64,000 nucleotides of DNA from JACVRN01 sp036389255 (GTDB lineage Bacteria > Acidobacteriota > Blastocatellia > Pyrinomonadales > Pyrinomonadaceae). The stretch is from assembly GCA_036389255.1 (NCBI GenBank), contig DASVQI010000012.1:124001-188000 (forward strand). Reading direction: 5' to 3'. The position numbers were made by a program, and so were the translations under genes. Of the stretch, positions 1 through 9,031 are shown one piece after another (positions within the stretch are counted from its first letter, which is position 1; the number at the start of each line of letters is the position of its first letter). The notes under the pieces were generated by a model, which ran no database searches, had not been told where the DNA came from, and saw only the letters and a program-made list of their open reading frames with translations.

Positions 1-646
1 CCAGCATGCTGTACTCGGCCAGCATGGCTTTTGTCTGATTCTCCATCGCGTGGCGAGCCGCCACGTGCGCAATCTCGTGCGCCATCACGCCAGCCAGTTC
101 CGCCTCGTTATCGGCAGCCAGAATCAGGCCCTTGTTGACATAGAAAAAGCCGCCCGGAAGCGCGAAGGCGTTGACTTCGTCCGAATCAATCACCTTGATG
201 GTGAAAGGGACGCGCGCGTCCGAGTGCAGCACTATGTTCTGGCCTACACGGTTGACGTACTCCGTGATGACGGGGTCGTCTATGAACTTGGCCTGCTTGT
301 CCACTTCCGCAGCGATGGCACGGCCGAGCGCCACCTCTTTCTCAAGCGACCCGCTCATAGAGGCTATCAAGCCGCTATTAATCTTGCGCCTGCCAATCAT
401 GGCCGGGTCTTCGCTGGTCGAGAGCGGCTTTCTGGAAGTGGTCTGGGCCGTCTGAGCCGTCTGCTGAGTTCTAGTAGGCCCGGTGGTGGGCGCTTTGGGT
501 GGTTGCTGTGTTTGCGGCGTCTGTTGCTGTTGCTGCTGCTGCTCCTGCGTCTGTTGCTGGAGCGGTGCTGCGACCGCAGAGATAGCGCCAGCCCAGATTG
601 AGAGAGCCAGAACCAGTGCGGTCAGGGAGCGTGATGTGCTGCGCAT
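1..646 (-). CDS. M48-family metalloprotease, secreted, 3' part outside window
   Basis: This is a partial gene reading leftwards off the window. The ATG at 646-644 is preceded by GGAGG nine bases upstream. The first 27 residues form a signal peptide (Arg, then a hydrophobic Leu/Ala stretch ending near AVAAP). A low-complexity Gln/Thr/Pro linker follows to about residue 70. The protease part then runs to the window edge and includes the zinc motif HEIAH near residues 187-191, with a downstream His in AARHAM. M48 peptidases are zinc endopeptidases, often periplasmic quality-control enzymes. The family call rests on HExxH in the context GVMAHEIAHVAARHA. The third zinc ligand lies outside the window, so activity cannot be judged. 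Confidence 0.85.
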   Translation of the reverse strand, partial: MRSTSRSLTALVLALSIWAGAISAVAAPLQQQTQEQQQQQQQTPQTQQPPKAPTTGPTRTQQTAQTAQTTSRKPLSTSEDPAMIGRRKINSGLIASMSGSLEKEVALGRAIAAEVDKQAKFIDDPVITEYVNRVGQNIVLHSDARVPFTIKVIDSDEVNAFALPGGFFYVNKGLILAADNEAELAGVMAHEIAHVAARHAMENQTKAMLAEYSML

Positions 647-1140
647 TGCGAAAAGCCTCCAAAAGCTTTGTGGAAGACCCAAAGGGGGCCTGTCTTTAGA
701 AGAAAGCCGCTCTTAAAGCTTTTTACAGCGCCTTGGAGAAGCTTTCCGTCCGGGGACGGCCTCTTGATTAAAGTTATAACCGGTTGAAGTGCGAGCGCGT
801 GCCTGCCGGGTGAAAAGATGACTGTAATCGCCTTGGAGGAACGCGCAACCGTTTTGATGCCGCAACACGTCCCAAGGGTTGTGCTGCCGCAGGCCGGAAA
901 ACTCGCCCCCGGAAAAGGGCTTATGGAAAAGCCCCGCCCCAATGGAATTTTTACTCTTCAGGCGGTTGCCGGTCAGGCCATTATAGCAGCTAGCCGCCTG
1001 TAAAGACAGAATGATTGCGCCCCTGACGCGCCGCGTGCTACAGTCCGACAGAGGGGTTCTGGCACCCCGGATTCGCGGGCGAATCTCGGCACTTTCGCAG
1101 GTTTCCAGCCTTTTTTGAGCAGCACAACTCTTTCCCGACC
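647..1140. other. Intergenic region between divergent genes
   Basis: About 490 bases lie between the start of the metalloprotease (minus) and the start of the large ATPase (plus). It must hold both promoters, but I see no convincing -35/-10 pair and no gene. Short open frames here lack ribosome sites and resemble nothing known to me. Confidence 0.5.
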
Positions 1141-4100
1141 ATGAAGCGCACGCAGGAGAAGATAAAGGATTTCGTAGAGCCGCAGCTTTTTGAAGCGGTC
1201 GAAAACTACGTAGAGAATCCACAGGCTGCGCTCTCCGCTTACCGTTTTACGGACGCCACGTCAGACCTTCTGGCACGCTGGCTGGACGCGCTGGCAGACC
1301 TGCCGCGCAGCCGTGGCGCGGCACGCGCGCTCGCCGGCCTGCGGGGCGTAGGCAAAAGCCACGCTCTATCGGTCTTTGCGGCGCTGGCCTCCATGCCGGA
1401 GCTGCGCGCCTCCGCAGTCTCGGACGCGCACGTGGCCACCAGCGCGCGTCGTCTGCTCAACCGCCGCTACATGGTGGCGCGGGTGGAACGCGGCACGCGC
1501 GGGTCGCTGCTTGAAGAGGTGGGCGCGGCTCTTGTGCTGGCCTTCGGCGGGGACGAGGCGGATTGGTTCGGAGTCGAGCCGCAGCAGATGCTGGCCGTGG
1601 CCGCCTCTCGCGCGGGCGACACCCCGCTAGTGCTTGTGATAGACACGGCCTTCGGGCGAGAGTCGCGCGTCAAGCGTGACGATGGCCCCGCCCTGAGCCA
1701 GCTTGCCGCAGCCACAGACAGCACGCACGTCTTCATAGCCCTAGCTCTGGACGACGACATAGAGGGGGCTGAAGGCGTCAACGCGGTGCTGGCCGGGACG
1801 TACCAGATTGACTACCTAGACCCGGAGCACCTGTACCGGATAGCCGACCTGCACCTCTTCCAGAAGAACCCGCAGGCCCGCCTTGCGCTTCACGAAATCT
1901 ACAACAGTCTGCGCACGGTTGTCCCCGGTTTCAACTGGAGCGAGCCGCGCTTTACGGCCATCTACCCGGTTCATCCACTGATAGCCGACGTGGCTTCGGC
2001 CGTACGCCTTTACGCGCCGAGCTTCGCCTTCCTGCCTTTCGCGGCTCAATCGGTAGAGCGCGCGACGAACCGGCCCGCGCTCTCGCTGATAGTCCTTGAC
2101 GAAGTCTTTGACCGCACGGAACAGGAACTGCGAAAGGCCGTTGATTTGGAGAAGGCGTTCTCTGTCTACGACCAACTGTCGGCAGACATAGCCTCGCAGA
2201 TTCCCATCATGCAGCGCCTTCATGCGCGGCTGCTCTTGAAGGGGCTCTTCATTCTCAGTCTGGACGGGCGGGGCGCTACGGCACGCGAGCTTGGCGCGGC
2301 GATGCTGATATACGACGAGGCGGACGCTGAGGCTGGCATAAGCCGCATAGCGGAGCTGCTGGCACGCTTCGCGGAGCTTTCGCCGGACGGCGGCGTTCGA
2401 CGCAGCGACGAAGCTCAACCGGAGCCGCGCTACCGCTTCAACATCAGCACGGCCGACGCTTTCGAAGAGGCTCTCGCTCGCGCCGTAGAAAATATTGCGC
2501 CCGACTCATCGTTGATGAAAGAACTGCTGCGGGGACTTCCTCGCCCGCGCTTTCCCGATTGGCCGCTCGCGGAAGCGGGCGAGACGCCTGCACCTCCCGC
2601 GACAGACTTTACCCTCATGTGGCGCGGCATGGGACGCTTGGGCCGCATCAGTTGGCAAACGTCTCAGCAGCAGAGCGCGGAAGGCGAGGCGACAAAAGCT
2701 TCGGGTGACGGCATCTTCTACGACTGGCAGATGACCGTGCAGGGGCCGCACGCGGGCGCGGGCGATGAAAGCGCGGCTGAGGTTAATCCTGCGGATGCTC
2801 CGATTAAAATCGTCTGGCGGGCCGCCCCGCTCATGCCCGAAGAGCTTGAGCACCTGCGGCGGCTGATAGCGCTTCGCACGGACGCTCTGCTTCTCAGCGA
2901 GTTCGGAGAGACTGCGCGGGCAGCCGAAAGGACGCACACGGGGCTGGCCGAGCGTATATGGATTCGGGCTTTCATGCATGAAGGCAATCTTCTCTGGGAA
3001 GGCGCGGCGCACGCTTTTACGGATGAAGCGCAGGCCGGTCACACGCTCTCCGAAGTGCTGGAGCGCATGCTTCATCCTCTGTTCGAGGCGCGTTACCCGC
3101 AGCACCCTGCCTTCACGGAAGCGCTCACGGAGACGGAAGTGGCGCGGCTGGTCGGTGGATTTTTCGGAGCCGCCAGCCAGTCGGAAGCTGGCGTGCAGGA
3201 GCTTGCGCGCCGCTACTGCGCGCCGCTCGGTCTGGTGGCGCAGCGCAGCGACGCTTATCTGCCGGAAGCTGGCGACGCGGTTCTCAAGCAGCCTTGGATA
3301 AGAGAGGTGCTGCGTCTGACGGATGAAGCGGACGGCATGGTCGTGCCGCTCGATTCCGTCTACGCCAGTCTCAGGAGCGAGCCCTACGGCCTGCAACGAG
3401 AGGCGCAGCACCTGATACTAGCCGCGCTCGTGGCGCAACGACGCATAGAGCTTGTCACGGCGACGGGCGACCGCATAGGCCGCCGCACTTTAGACCTTAA
3501 GCTTCGATGGGACGAGCTGAGCGGAGTGGCGCGGGCCGCAGCGCTTATGCACGGCGCGGAGGAGCTGACCGGCTGGGCCCGTCGGCTGACCGGCACGCCG
3601 GAGCTTGCTTCGATTGCGGAGCCGCAGGCGCGCGAGGCCGTGCGAGCGGCGCTGCGTGAATGGATTGAGGACTGGCGCTCGCGCCGCGTGCTGGAGAAGT
3701 TCAACGCGCTGCCGGACGAAGGCTTAACAACTCGCGTCTGGACTCTCGCGGCGAGCGTGCGCAAGAGCTTCGGCGTTGCAGCCGATGCCATTGAAGCCGC
3801 GCTGGAGGACACCATCTCCCTTGAAGAGAGCTTGCAGCGAGTGGCCGACGCCTTCGCTGACTCGGAAGAGAATTTCAGGCGAAGCACAGAGCAGTTGGCT
3901 TCTCTCTCAAGCTTTACCGGCGGCATTGAGGGGCGCGTGCGAGCGCACGACTACCTTATGCTGGCAGAGCCAACAGACCGCAACGAGATAGAGAGCGCGC
4001 GGAGAGAGCTGCTGCGCATAGCCGAAGACGTACACCAACTCTTAGACCATGAGTCCTGCCAGCGCTTCGACCTGCTCTGGCGAGAGTTCCGCGTCCGTTA

Positions 4101-4776
4101 CGTAGAGCATTACGCGAGCCTGCATGACGAGACGGTCGGTGCTTCACTTGACCGCCGCTCGCTGGACGAGTTCCTGCGAAGCGGTAAGTGGCGGGAGTTC
4201 GAAGCCCTCTCCGAGCTTTCGATTCTCAACACACGCTATCATGAAGAGGCTGCGCGGCTGATGGATGCGGCTCGCAGCCTGAGCTGCACGCTTCCCGTCA
4301 GGAAGATTCTCATGAATCGCCCGTCGTGTGATTGCGCGTTTCGGCTGGGACGCGCAGACGCGCTCAAGCGTCTCTCGCAGGAGTTGCGTGAGACGGTAGA
4401 GGTCGGCGTGGAGACTACGCGGCGCACGCTTCAGCTTATGTCTGCGTCGCTCGCGGCAGGGCTTGAGCGCACGCGCGCTGGCGCGCAGACGGAAGAAGAG
4501 AGAGCGCACGCCCTCTCTCTCTCGGAAGCGTTCTCAAGCGGCCAACTGCCTGAAAGCTTTTCCCGTACGGATGTGCGGCTCATAGAAGAGGCGCTGCGAG
4601 ATGGCGCTCTGGCTACACCCGTGCGCGTCGCTCGCCCGCCCGTAGAGGCTTACGGCCTTGTGACGCGCGAAGACCTTCGCGCACGACTTAACCAGTGGCT
4701 GGACGAGCTGCCTGACCAGCCCGCGATGGTCGAAGTCACGGGCGACCACACCGTCTCTGAAAACAATGGCGACTAA
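1141..4776 (+). CDS. Large P-loop ATPase, BREX BrxC/PglY-like (DUF6079-type)
   Basis: A 1211-residue cytoplasmic protein. A Walker A motif GLRGVGKS is at residues 66-73, and a hydrophobic strand ending in Asp (LVLVID, about 163-168) is a candidate Walker B. The middle has a YPVHPLIADV segment of the kind seen in BrxC/PglY/DUF499 ATPases, and a CxC motif (SCDCAFRLG) lies near residue 1060. Size and layout fit the large ATPases of BREX phage-defence systems. I assign it from memory of the family, not a search. No BrxA, BrxB, PglX, PglZ or BrxL gene lies in the window, so it may be a stand-alone relative. No Shine-Dalgarno precedes the ATG. Its last 11 bases overlap the next gene, which suggests translational coupling. 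Confidence 0.5.
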   Translation: MKRTQEKIKDFVEPQLFEAVENYVENPQAALSAYRFTDATSDLLARWLDALADLPRSRGAARALAGLRGVGKSHALSVFAALASMPELRASAVSDAHVATSARRLLNRRYMVARVERGTRGSLLEEVGAALVLAFGGDEADWFGVEPQQMLAVAASRAGDTPLVLVIDTAFGRESRVKRDDGPALSQLAAATDSTHVFIALALDDDIEGAEGVNAVLAGTYQIDYLDPEHLYRIADLHLFQKNPQARLALHEIYNSLRTVVPGFNWSEPRFTAIYPVHPLIADVASAVRLYAPSFAFLPFAAQSVERATNRPALSLIVLDEVFDRTEQELRKAVDLEKAFSVYDQLSADIASQIPIMQRLHARLLLKGLFILSLDGRGATARELGAAMLIYDEADAEAGISRIAELLARFAELSPDGGVRRSDEAQPEPRYRFNISTADAFEEALARAVENIAPDSSLMKELLRGLPRPRFPDWPLAEAGETPAPPATDFTLMWRGMGRLGRISWQTSQQQSAEGEATKASGDGIFYDWQMTVQGPHAGAGDESAAEVNPADAPIKIVWRAAPLMPEELEHLRRLIALRTDALLLSEFGETARAAERTHTGLAERIWIRAFMHEGNLLWEGAAHAFTDEAQAGHTLSEVLERMLHPLFEARYPQHPAFTEALTETEVARLVGGFFGAASQSEAGVQELARRYCAPLGLVAQRSDAYLPEAGDAVLKQPWIREVLRLTDEADGMVVPLDSVYASLRSEPYGLQREAQHLILAALVAQRRIELVTATGDRIGRRTLDLKLRWDELSGVARAAALMHGAEELTGWARRLTGTPELASIAEPQAREAVRAALREWIEDWRSRRVLEKFNALPDEGLTTRVWTLAASVRKSFGVAADAIEAALEDTISLEESLQRVADAFADSEENFRRSTEQLASLSSFTGGIEGRVRAHDYLMLAEPTDRNEIESARRELLRIAEDVHQLLDHESCQRFDLLWREFRVRYVEHYASLHDETVGASLDRRSLDEFLRSGKWREFEALSELSILNTRYHEEAARLMDAARSLSCTLPVRKILMNRPSCDCAFRLGRADALKRLSQELRETVEVGVETTRRTLQLMSASLAAGLERTRAGAQTEEERAHALSLSEAFSSGQLPESFSRTDVRLIEEALRDGALATPVRVARPPVEAYGLVTREDLRARLNQWLDELPDQPAMVEVTGDHTVSENNGD

Positions 4777-5680
4777 AAGAGTAGCGCGCCGCCCTACCGT
4801 CTCAATCGTGGGAGCAGGCCGGGTAGGAACGGCGCTGGCTCTGGCCCTCACGCAGTGCGGCTATAGAGTAGAAGCATTGGTGGCGCGCAGAAAGTCGCAC
4901 GCGAAGCTCGCCGCGAGCCTCATACACACAAAGCCTCTGGCGCTCTCTTCCGCAGAGCTTGACCGTCTTCCCGAAAGCCGTCTGCTATTCATCACCACGC
5001 CCGACGACCTGATAGAAGAGACTGCCGCGCGTATAGCCGCCTTGACCGGCGAGCAGCCGCAGCAGAGGACGGCGCTTCACGCTAGCGGCGCTCTGTCGTC
5101 CGGCGTCTTAAAGAGCCTGCGCGACGTTGGCTTTCGTACCGGCTCTATGCACCCGCTCGTGGCCGTCAGCGAAACGCTTCCCGGAGCCGAGAGCCTGCGC
5201 CGCGCCTTCTTCTGCATAGAGGGCGAGGCGAGCGCAGTGAGCGCGGCCCGCCGCATTGTGCTGGATTTCGGCGCCCGCTCCTTCTCGGTCAACACGGCAA
5301 AGAAGGCTCTCTATCACGCCGCCGCCGTCACCGCTTCGGGCCACATGGTAGCCCTCTTCGACATAGCGACGGAGATGCTAGGGCGCTGCGGGCTGAAGGA
5401 AAAAGATGCGCGCTCCATCCTCATGCCGCTAGTGGAGAGCACCCTCGCTAATCTGAAGGAGCTTCCGCCCGCGAAGGCGCTGACCGGAACCTTCGCGCGC
5501 GCAGACATACGGACGGTTCGCCGTCATCTGGAAGCGATTCAAAGTGAAGAGATGAGGGATGCGCTCGCGGCCTACAAGATTCTGGGAAGGCGCTCCGTTC
5601 GTCTTGCGGAAAAACGCGGAGCGGGCAGGGAAGCGTTGGAAGCTATTCTCGAATCGCTGGATGATGTAGTTGAAGAGTGA
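4766..5680 (+). CDS. Rossmann-fold DUF2520 family protein
   Basis: A 304-residue protein opening with an NAD(P)-binding Rossmann motif, GAGRVGTALALAL (about residues 12-24). A C-terminal helical DUF2520 part follows, containing the AVTASGHMVALFD segment. The layout is like ketopantoate reductase, ProC or prephenate dehydrogenase, so an NADP-linked oxidoreductase role is likely, but the substrate is unknown. Its ATG lies inside the end of the upstream ATPase gene and a strong hairpin terminator follows 10 bases after the stop. The two genes therefore look like one transcription unit. Whether the pairing with a BREX-like ATPase is functional or accidental is open. Confidence 0.75.
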   Translation: MATKRVARRPTVSIVGAGRVGTALALALTQCGYRVEALVARRKSHAKLAASLIHTKPLALSSAELDRLPESRLLFITTPDDLIEETAARIAALTGEQPQQRTALHASGALSSGVLKSLRDVGFRTGSMHPLVAVSETLPGAESLRRAFFCIEGEASAVSAARRIVLDFGARSFSVNTAKKALYHAAAVTASGHMVALFDIATEMLGRCGLKEKDARSILMPLVESTLANLKELPPAKALTGTFARADIRTVRRHLEAIQSEEMRDALAAYKILGRRSVRLAEKRGAGREALEAILESLDDVVEE

Positions 5681-5690
5681 GCCAAAAGAA

Positions 5691-5727
5691 AGAGGCCGCG
5701 CTTCTCTTCAAGAGAAGCGCGGCTTCT
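5691..5727. terminator. Bidirectional hairpin terminator
   Basis: A 13-bp perfect stem (5695-5707 with 5711-5723), extended by four further pairs including one G-T, encloses a three-base loop. T-rich sequence follows on the plus side. It separates the DUF2520 gene from the convergent secreted-protein gene and can serve both. Confidence 0.85.
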
Positions 5728-5749
5728 GTTGTTCGGTTAGAGACTCCGG

Positions 5750-6280
5750 TTAGTAGCCTCTGTAGCCGTCAGCATAACCGTTGGCGAAAGCCTGTCGGAA
5801 ATACTGTCTATACATCTCGCGGTTTCCGTAGCGCGAGTTGTAGTCCTTGTCGGCGCTGCGATACTGGCTAGAGTCCGCGTAGTTGTAGCCACGACCACGG
5901 CTGCGGTCTTCCATACCGGCCTTGCGGCCTTCGTTGTAGCCCGCGTTCAGAGCGGTCTGACGAAACTCGTAAGAGCCGCCGTAGTTCGCGTAGTTGTCAT
6001 CGTTCCCATAACCGCCGTTATTTCCGTAACCGCCGTACCTGCCATTGTTGTAGCCGCCATTGTTGCCGTATCGTGCGGCTTCGCGCTGGCGACGACGCTG
6101 TTCGCGCTCCCATTCACGTTGGCGACGGCGCTGCTCGCGCTCGTACTGGCGCTGGCGTTCGTACCGGTCATTCTGGTACTGCGCCTGAGTAGTTACGCTC
6201 GATGCGAATCCTATTCCTAGCAGTAATGAGACACCTAGAATTGCGCTACCTATTCTGTGCTTCCAAAATTTTGTTTGCAT
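5750..6280 (-). CDS. Secreted low-complexity protein, Arg/Gln then Gly/Tyr/Asn-rich
   Basis: A 176-residue protein of unknown function. Residues 1-33 are a signal peptide ending in TTQAQ. Next come two copies of a charged REQRRRQRE-type segment (about 40-68), then Gly-Tyr-Asn repeats (about 70-102). The C-terminal part holds two related motifs, ALNAGYNEGRKAG and AFANGYADGYRGY. A run of hydroxyl and aromatic residues with no Cys suggests an extended, possibly surface or cell-wall-associated protein. It is the only gene between the terminator and the repeat-bearing spacer. I do not recognise a named family. Confidence 0.7.
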   Translation of the reverse strand: MQTKFWKHRIGSAILGVSLLLGIGFASSVTTQAQYQNDRYERQRQYEREQRRRQREWEREQRRRQREAARYGNNGGYNNGRYGGYGNNGGYGNDDNYANYGGSYEFRQTALNAGYNEGRKAGMEDRSRGRGYNYADSSQYRSADKDYNSRYGNREMYRQYFRQAFANGYADGYRGY

Positions 6281-6521
6281 CTTCTATAACTTCCCCCTTC
6301 GCCCGTATAAGCTAACAACTGGCGTGCCGCTCCGGCGCGAATTAAGAAGTTGAGGCTTTATAAGAAGTTACGGTTTGAGCTAAATATGAGGCACCGCATA
6401 TCGTGTTGTTATTGCTAACAACTGTAGCAAAAAGGTGCGTTGATATAATACAAGACGACGATGGCAGATTGACCGCGCCGCGAGGCGTACATCTTCGCTG
6501 GATTAATAAGGTTATAGAGCT

Positions 6522-6620
6522 TCACCGCAGAGACGCAGAGAGACGCCGAGATTAGCGCAGAGAGAGTGTTGAATGCTTTTCTCAGCGCCCCCTCTGCGTC
6601 TCTCTGCGTCTCTGCGGTGA
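6522..6620. repeat. Palindromic repeat, copy A of the TCACCGCAGAG family
   Basis: Arms of 25 bp (6522-6546 and 6596-6620) are perfect inverted copies starting TCACCGCAGAGACGCAGAG. The centre holds a second imperfect inverted pair (AGCGCAGAG and CTCAGCGCC). It lies in the 510-base spacer 6281-6791, which otherwise shows only AT-rich sequence just upstream of the secreted protein gene. Related copies lie near 8.9, 16.2, 20.5 and 36.4 kb. Confidence 0.9.
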
Positions 6621-6791
6621 GGGTCTTATATAGTCATTCACCCCAGAGACTCTGACAGGAGCGCAGAGAGTTTTCACATCAGGGCACTACTGGTTCTTTG
6701 CCTTTCTAGCGGGTTGGCGTTAGAGTTTAGGCAATTCCCCCAAGCTCTGTATTGACCTTTGGAAAGGAGAACTTCCGTCTCTTAAGAAGCC

Positions 6792-8225
6792 ATGCACAGC
6801 ACACCCAGCGCGAGTTACACAGTTACCCTGCGCGTGAAGTTGGCCAGCCGCGCGGGCACGCTCGGAGAAGTCACCACGGCCATTGGCCACGCGGGCGGCG
6901 ACATAGGAGCCATAGACATCGTCAGCGTCAATCGTGATTCGATAGTGCGCGACATCACCGTTCAGGCCGGTTCCATAGAGCATGAGAATGAGATAATAGA
7001 GGCCCTGCGCGACATAGACGGAGTAGAGGTTGTCAACGTCTCCGACCGCGTCTTTCTCATGCACATAGGCGGCAAGATAGAGGTCGTCAGCAAGACGCCT
7101 CTGAAGACCCGCGCAGACCTTTCCATGGCCTACACGCCGGGCGTCGCGCGCGTCTGCGAAGCCATTCACCAAGACCCTGAGAAGGCTTTTAATCTGACCA
7201 TCAAGAAGAACACCGTCGCCGTCGTCACGGACGGTACGGCGGTGCTGGGCTTGGGCGACATAGGCCCCGCTGCGGCCATGCCTGTCATGGAAGGAAAGGC
7301 CATGCTCTTTAAGGAGTTCGCGGGCGTGGATGCTTTCCCCATCTGTCTCTCCACGAAAGACCCTGACGAGATTGTGCGAACCGTCAAGAACATAGCGACG
7401 GCTTTCGGCGGGATAAACCTTGAGGACATCAGTGCGCCGCGCTGCTTCGAGATTGAAGACCGCTTGAAAGAGGAGCTTGACATTCCGGTCTTTCACGACG
7501 ACCAGCACGGCACGGCCGTAGTCGTGCTGGCGGCTCTCATCAACGCCTTGAAGATTGTAGGCAAGGAGATGGAGAGCGTTAAGGTGGTGGTCAATGGCGT
7601 GGGCGCTGCCGGGGTGGCCTGCACGAAGATAATCATGGCGGCGGGCGTGAAGAACATAGTCGGCTGCGACCAGGCCGGAGCAATCTATCCCGGCAGGCGC
7701 GAGCACATGAACTGGATTAAGGACTGGTACGCGCAGAACACCAACCCGAATCAGGAGAAGGGAACAATCCACGACGTGATACGCGGCGCTGATGTCTTCA
7801 TGGGATTGTCCGTCCCCGGAGTCATCAACGCCGAGGACGTTAAGAACATGGCCGCGCAGCCGATAGTCTTTGCCATGGCGAACCCCACGCCCGAAATCAT
7901 GCCCGAAGAAGCAGAGCCGCACGTGGCGGTAATGGCCACGGGGCGCTCCGACTATCCGAATCAGATAAATAACGTGCTCTGCTTTCCGGGCATCTTTCGC
8001 GGAGCGCTGGCCTGCCGCGCCTCCCGCATCAACGAGCAGATGAAGCTCGCGGCAGCGCACGCCATAGCCGCGCTCATCACCGAAGAGGAACTGCAACCCG
8101 AGTACATAGTCCCTTCCGTCTTCGACAAACGGGTGGCCGAGGCGGTAGCACGCGACGTTGAGGAAGCGGCCTACGCGACCGGCGTAGCCCGCCGCGAGCG
8201 CTCCTCTACAGAGCCTTTGATGTAA
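6792..8225 (+). CDS. NAD(P)-dependent malic enzyme with N-terminal ACT domain
   Basis: A 477-residue enzyme that decarboxylates malate to pyruvate and CO2 with reduction of NAD(P). Residues 8-85 form an ACT domain, usually a small-ligand sensor. The malic N-domain follows from about residue 95 (SMAYTPGVARVCEA, then VTDGTAVLGLGDIGP and HDDQHGTA). The Rossmann domain has GVGAAGVACTKI near residue 267 and the conserved ANPTPEI segment. A stop codon sits in frame two codons before the ATG, so this is the first usable start. A GGAAAGGAG lies about 20 bases upstream, rather far. It stands alone, with a hairpin about 100 bases after the stop. The ACT fusion suggests allosteric control. Confidence 0.92.
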   Translation: MHSTPSASYTVTLRVKLASRAGTLGEVTTAIGHAGGDIGAIDIVSVNRDSIVRDITVQAGSIEHENEIIEALRDIDGVEVVNVSDRVFLMHIGGKIEVVSKTPLKTRADLSMAYTPGVARVCEAIHQDPEKAFNLTIKKNTVAVVTDGTAVLGLGDIGPAAAMPVMEGKAMLFKEFAGVDAFPICLSTKDPDEIVRTVKNIATAFGGINLEDISAPRCFEIEDRLKEELDIPVFHDDQHGTAVVVLAALINALKIVGKEMESVKVVVNGVGAAGVACTKIIMAAGVKNIVGCDQAGAIYPGRREHMNWIKDWYAQNTNPNQEKGTIHDVIRGADVFMGLSVPGVINAEDVKNMAAQPIVFAMANPTPEIMPEEAEPHVAVMATGRSDYPNQINNVLCFPGIFRGALACRASRINEQMKLAAAHAIAALITEEELQPEYIVPSVFDKRVAEAVARDVEEAAYATGVARRERSSTEPLM

Positions 8226-8325
8226 TGAGAGCAGGGCCACCGTGACCGCTCTCCCAAGCAATACGGCGACCCTGCCCCTTGACCGCACGACCCAGCACCT
8301 CATAGCAACAGGCCGTGCAGTATGA

Positions 8326-8360
8326 GGGAGCGACCTGACGCTCCCATCATTCAATCTTTA
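8326..8360 (+). terminator. Candidate terminator after malic enzyme
   Basis: A 7-bp stem (GGGAGCG with CGCTCCC, 8326-8345) with a six-base loop is followed by a moderately T-rich stretch. It lies 100 bases past the stop codon, so it is only a candidate. Confidence 0.5.
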
Positions 8361-8580
8361 GCTAATAGAGTTCTCTTGCTATCATGCGCGAGTTCTAGTC
8401 ATTGAAAACAAGGCAACGGCTAATGCGTAGCTCACTCCCACAGTAGAGAATGAGCATCGCCGTTCGAGATAAGAGGCTCTTACTCACGGCGAATCAATCA
8501 CGCAAGCACATTCTATACGTTGTTGCGGATAGAATCAAGTTATCTTGTGCGTGTTTTGTCCTATCAGGAGGTCGCTCCTG

Positions 8581-8895
8581 ATGGGTTATGCGCGCCGCAG
8601 GCCGAAGCGACTTGCAGAGAAGCTTTTGCAGATTCGTAATAGCTTGGGCCTTTCTCAAACTGAGATGTACAGGCATTTGGATGTTGAAGAAGAGATTCCC
8701 TACACACGCATCTCGGATTTTGAGTTGGACAAAGCCGAACCGACTCTTATGATTCTCCTACAGTACGCCCGCGTCGCGGGTGTGCCAACAGAAGTTCTGA
8801 TTGACGACGAATTAGACCTGCCCGACAAACTCCCCGGCCCGACCAATCACGAAGAAATCAGACGCAAGTTCGCCTCTCGCCGCAAGAGACGTTAG
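8581..8895 (+). CDS. XRE-family helix-turn-helix regulator
   Basis: A 104-residue cytoplasmic DNA-binding protein. I start it at the ATG at 8581 because AGGAGGT lies eight bases upstream. An earlier in-frame start would add 12 residues unlike the family. Residues 10-70 form an XRE/Cro-type HTH: RLAEKLLQIRNSLGLSQTEM, then the recognition part and PTLMILLQYARVAGVPTEVLIDDE. The C-terminus is basic (RRKFASRRKRR). It is monocistronic. The palindrome at 8910 follows within 15 bases of the stop and may end transcription. The regulated genes are unknown. Confidence 0.85.
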   Translation: MGYARRRPKRLAEKLLQIRNSLGLSQTEMYRHLDVEEEIPYTRISDFELDKAEPTLMILLQYARVAGVPTEVLIDDELDLPDKLPGPTNHEEIRRKFASRRKRR

Positions 8896-8909
8896 CTTAA
8901 TAATTGAGA

Positions 8910-9008
8910 TTCACCGCAGAGACGCGGAGAGACGCTGAGATTAGCGCAGAGAGTTGAATGCTTAACTCTCTGCGCCCCCTCTGCGTCCCTCCGCGTCTCT
9001 GCGGTGAA
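8910..9008. repeat. Palindromic repeat, copy B of the TCACCGCAGAG family
   Basis: Inverted arms start TTCACCGCAGAGACGCGGAG at each end (20 perfect bases, one mismatch, then further pairing). Copy A has ACGCAGAG where B has ACGCGGAG, and the change is present in both arms. It fills the gap between the XRE gene and the convergent gene at 9032. Confidence 0.9.
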
Positions 9009-9031
9009 TGATGTTGATATTGACCTGCTGC

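Noticed and set aside
6720..8354. A 544-residue open frame opposite the malic enzyme gene
   Set aside because: It mirrors the codons of a clear malic enzyme on the other strand, has no ribosome site and no recognisable motif. GC-rich genes often leave their antisense frame open.
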